DNA of 23,343 bases from an uncultured Christensenella sp. Lineage in GTDB: Bacteria > Bacillota > Clostridia > Christensenellales > UBA1242. Made by a program: the position numbers and the translations under genes. The notes beneath the pieces were generated by a model. It worked only from the letters and a program-made list of their open reading frames with translations. It did not search any database and was not told where the DNA came from. Of this stretch, positions 21,315 to 23,343 are shown in pieces. The stretch is taken from contig CAOKRZ010000006.1 of NCBI GenBank assembly GCA_948471335.1, forward strand, positions 1 to 23,343, written 5' to 3'. Position 1 is the stretch's first letter. Each line of letters starts with the position of its first letter.

Positions 21315-22334
21315 ATGATTGAAAAATTGAAAGAAATCAAAGTTAAAGCGCTTGATGAAACGCAAAAAGCTGCTGACAAAAAATCTTTAAATGATGTTAA
21401 GGTTAAGTTTCTTGGAAAGCAAGGGGAGCTTACTCTTATTTTGCGCGGGATGAGAGATGTTTCGCCAGAAGAGCGTCCTAAAGTTGGCGCGTTTGTCAAT
21501 GAAGTTCGTTCGGCAATCGAAGAAGAGATCGGCAAAAAAGAAAAAGCTTTTGATGAAGAAGAGCTTGCCAAAGCCCTTGCATCAGAAAAAGTTGATATCA
21601 CAGAGCCAAGTAAGTTTATTCAAAGAGGCGCCATTCACGCAGTTCCAATGATAACTGATAAGCTTATTGACATTTGCGTTGATATGGGCTTTACTGTTGT
21701 CGATGGTCCAGAAGTTGAAACTGATTATTACAACTTTGAAGCGATGAACATTCCAAAGAACCATCCTTCAAGGGACATGCAAGATTCTTTCTATATTTCT
21801 GAAAACATCTTGCTTAGGACTCAAACTTCTGCCGTGCAATCGCGTGAGCTTGAATCAAGAAAACCTCCATTTAAGATTATTTCTCCAGGAAAGACTTACA
21901 GGAATGACAGCGACGCAACTCACTCGCCAGTCTTCCACCAATGTGAAGGGCTTGTTGTTGACGAAAATGTTTCAATGGCTGACCTTAAAATTATGCTTTC
22001 TGAAATGATGAGAAGGCTTTATGGAGAAGGAACAAAAGTTCGCTTCAGACCATCGTTCTTTCCATTCACAGAGCCAAGCATTGAAGTTGACGTTTCTTGC
22101 CCAAATTGTCATGGAGATGGTTGCAAGACTTGCAAGGGGACTGGCTTCTTGGAGATCTTGGGCGCGGGGGTTGTCAATCCTAGGGTGCTTGAAATTGCCG
22201 GTATTGACAGCAAGAAATACACTGGCTTCGCTTTTGGTATGGGCATTGAGAGGACGTCGATGGTGCTTAACTCAATTCCAGACCTTCGAACAATGTATAA
22301 AAACGACGTAAGATTCTTAAATCAATTGAGATAA
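21315..22334 (+). CDS. pheS: Phenylalanyl-tRNA synthetase alpha subunit
   Basis: Catalytic subunit of the alpha2-beta2 enzyme, 339 aa. N-terminal coiled coil (1-90, tRNA contact), then the class II core: motif 2 in GKTYRNDSDATHSPVFHQ (192-209), FRPSFFPFTEPS (244-255), motif 3 in GFAFGMGIERTSMV (304-317). Between them is a Cys-rich knuckle C262-x2-C265-x4-C270-x2-C273, an insert found in many Gram-positive PheS and likely to bind zinc. AGGAG at 21303-21307 directly follows the T-box terminator. pheT starts 13 nt after the stop. Confidence 0.98.
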   Translation: MIEKLKEIKVKALDETQKAADKKSLNDVKVKFLGKQGELTLILRGMRDVSPEERPKVGAFVNEVRSAIEEEIGKKEKAFDEEELAKALASEKVDITEPSKFIQRGAIHAVPMITDKLIDICVDMGFTVVDGPEVETDYYNFEAMNIPKNHPSRDMQDSFYISENILLRTQTSAVQSRELESRKPPFKIISPGKTYRNDSDATHSPVFHQCEGLVVDENVSMADLKIMLSEMMRRLYGEGTKVRFRPSFFPFTEPSIEVDVSCPNCHGDGCKTCKGTGFLEILGAGVVNPRVLEIAGIDSKKYTGFAFGMGIERTSMVLNSIPDLRTMYKNDVRFLNQLR

Positions 22335-22347
22335 CTAGGAGAAGGAA

Positions 22348-23343
22348 ATGAAAGTAACATATAATTGGATTAAAGATTTTGTTGATGTCTCTCTTCCTGC
22401 AGAAGAAGTTGCAAAGCGTCTTACAAGCGCTGGAATGGAAGTTGAGGAAATCATCTATCAAAATGAACACTTGCATGATGTTGTTGTCGGCAAGATTTTG
22501 AAAATTGAAAAGCATCCAAGTGCTGATAAGCTTGTTGTTTGTCAGGTTGATATTGGCAGCAGTGTAACTCAGATTATTACAGCTGCAACAAACGTTTTTG
22601 AGGGGGCTGTAGTTCCTGTATCTCTTCCAGGCGCTGACCTTGTCAATGGTGTGAAGATTCAGGCGTCAAAACTTCGTGGAGTGGATTCGTTTGGTATGTT
22701 CTGCTCTGGCGAAGAACTTGGAATTGATGAGAACTATTTTGAAGGCGCTGGAGTCAATGGAATTTTAATTCTTCCAAACGATTTCAAAATTGGTCAGCCA
22801 ATTGATAAAGCGCTTATGCTTGATGATGTGGTTTTTGATATTGGAGTCACTCCAAACAGGGCTGATTGCCTTAGTGTGATCGGGCTTGCAAGGGAAGTGA
22901 GCGCAATTTTTGGCGTGCCTATGAAGAGCGTGAATTTCAATTATCCTATTGATATCTATTCAAAGGATACTGTTCGCAACTATGTGAATGTTGAAGTTCA
23001 AACAAAAAATTGCAAGAGATACATGGCTGGCGCTGTAACTGACATTAAGATTGAACGTTCTCCACTTTGGATGAGGGCAAGGCTTAATGCGGTTGGCATT
23101 AAACCTATCAGTACAATCGTTGATATAACAAACTATGTGCTTGTCGAAATGGGGCAACCTCTTCATGCTTTCGATCAAAAGCTTATTGGCGGAAGTAAGA
23201 TCGTTGTCAGACAAGCAAGAGAAGGTGAAACTATCGAAGCACTCAATCATAATACTTATAACCTTGACAAAGAAACTATGGTTATTGCGGATGAAAATAA
23301 ACCTATGGTTATTGCTGGAATCATTGGCGGAACAAACTATTGC
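22348..23343 (+). CDS. pheT: Phenylalanyl-tRNA synthetase beta subunit, N-terminal part
   Basis: The frame is open from ATG 22348 (AGGAGAAGG upstream) to the window end, 332 codons, so the gene is cut off by the window. It begins KVTYNWIKDFVDVSLP, followed by the EMAP/tRNA-binding OB fold (about 40-150: VVGKILKIEKHPSADKLVV), then FDIGVTPNRADCLSVIGLAREV, and the start of the B3/B4 editing domain (RYMAGAVTDI, ITNYVLVEMGQPLHAFD). Same operon and T-box control as pheS. Confidence 0.97.
   Translation, partial: MKVTYNWIKDFVDVSLPAEEVAKRLTSAGMEVEEIIYQNEHLHDVVVGKILKIEKHPSADKLVVCQVDIGSSVTQIITAATNVFEGAVVPVSLPGADLVNGVKIQASKLRGVDSFGMFCSGEELGIDENYFEGAGVNGILILPNDFKIGQPIDKALMLDDVVFDIGVTPNRADCLSVIGLAREVSAIFGVPMKSVNFNYPIDIYSKDTVRNYVNVEVQTKNCKRYMAGAVTDIKIERSPLWMRARLNAVGIKPISTIVDITNYVLVEMGQPLHAFDQKLIGGSKIVVRQAREGETIEALNHNTYNLDKETMVIADENKPMVIAGIIGGTNYC

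Overview
The window is about 23.3 kb of a low-GC, densely packed bacterial chromosome, almost all of it housekeeping genes. Strong AGGAG-type ribosome binding sites, a tRNA-sensing T-box leader before pheS-pheT, the orders tig-clpP-clpX and ywlE-rpiB, and an obg-yhbY...rsfS cluster all point to a Bacillota (Firmicutes) lineage, probably Clostridia-like and uncultured. No species can be named from the sequence alone. Leucine is written mainly as CTT/CTC, which fits the one tRNA present, a tRNA-Leu whose anticodon reads AAG.

Layout. 1-1.5 kb: 3' part of pnp, ending in a bidirectional terminator shared with a convergent cysteine-desulfurase-like gene. 2.7-3.6 kb: divergent from that gene, a small DUF3343 (putative Se/S carrier) protein, then a membrane-anchored lytic transglycosylase. 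3.6-7.4 kb: lysS, nth, obgE and yhbY on the + strand. 7.4-10 kb: a large, probably surface-exposed GLUG-repeat protein with a TTG start. 10-10.9 kb: a - strand membrane protein with a soluble core resembling a degenerate Mrr-type nuclease. 10.9-14.7 kb: rsfS, then a tight run of a low-molecular-weight phosphatase (YwlE-like), rpiB, a membrane protein resembling a decayed GtrB-type glycosyltransferase, gap, and two small membrane proteins. 14.8-18 kb: tig-clpP-clpX from one promoter to one terminator. 18-21 kb: a - strand block with a frameshifted glycerophosphodiester phosphodiesterase-like membrane protein (broken at a run of nine G), an atypical aldo/keto reductase, tRNA-Leu(AAG) with its own promoter and terminator, and an RluA/RluD-family pseudouridine synthase with an apparently leaderless promoter. 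21-23.3 kb: T-box leader, pheS, and the 5' part of pheT, which runs off the end.

How the genes work together. Most serve the translation and protein-quality axis: two aminoacyl-tRNA synthetases, ribosome-associated factors (Obg, YhbY, RsfS, trigger factor), the ClpXP protease, RNA decay (PNPase), base-excision repair (Nth), and central carbon steps (RpiB, GAPDH). No phage, transposon or CRISPR is visible. The most unusual points are the poly-G tract breaking the GDPD-like gene, the A34 tRNA-Leu matched by a CTT-biased codon table, the near-zero-length leaders of two genes, the DUF3343/cysteine-desulfurase pair, and two membrane proteins that look like enzymes stripped of their active sites.
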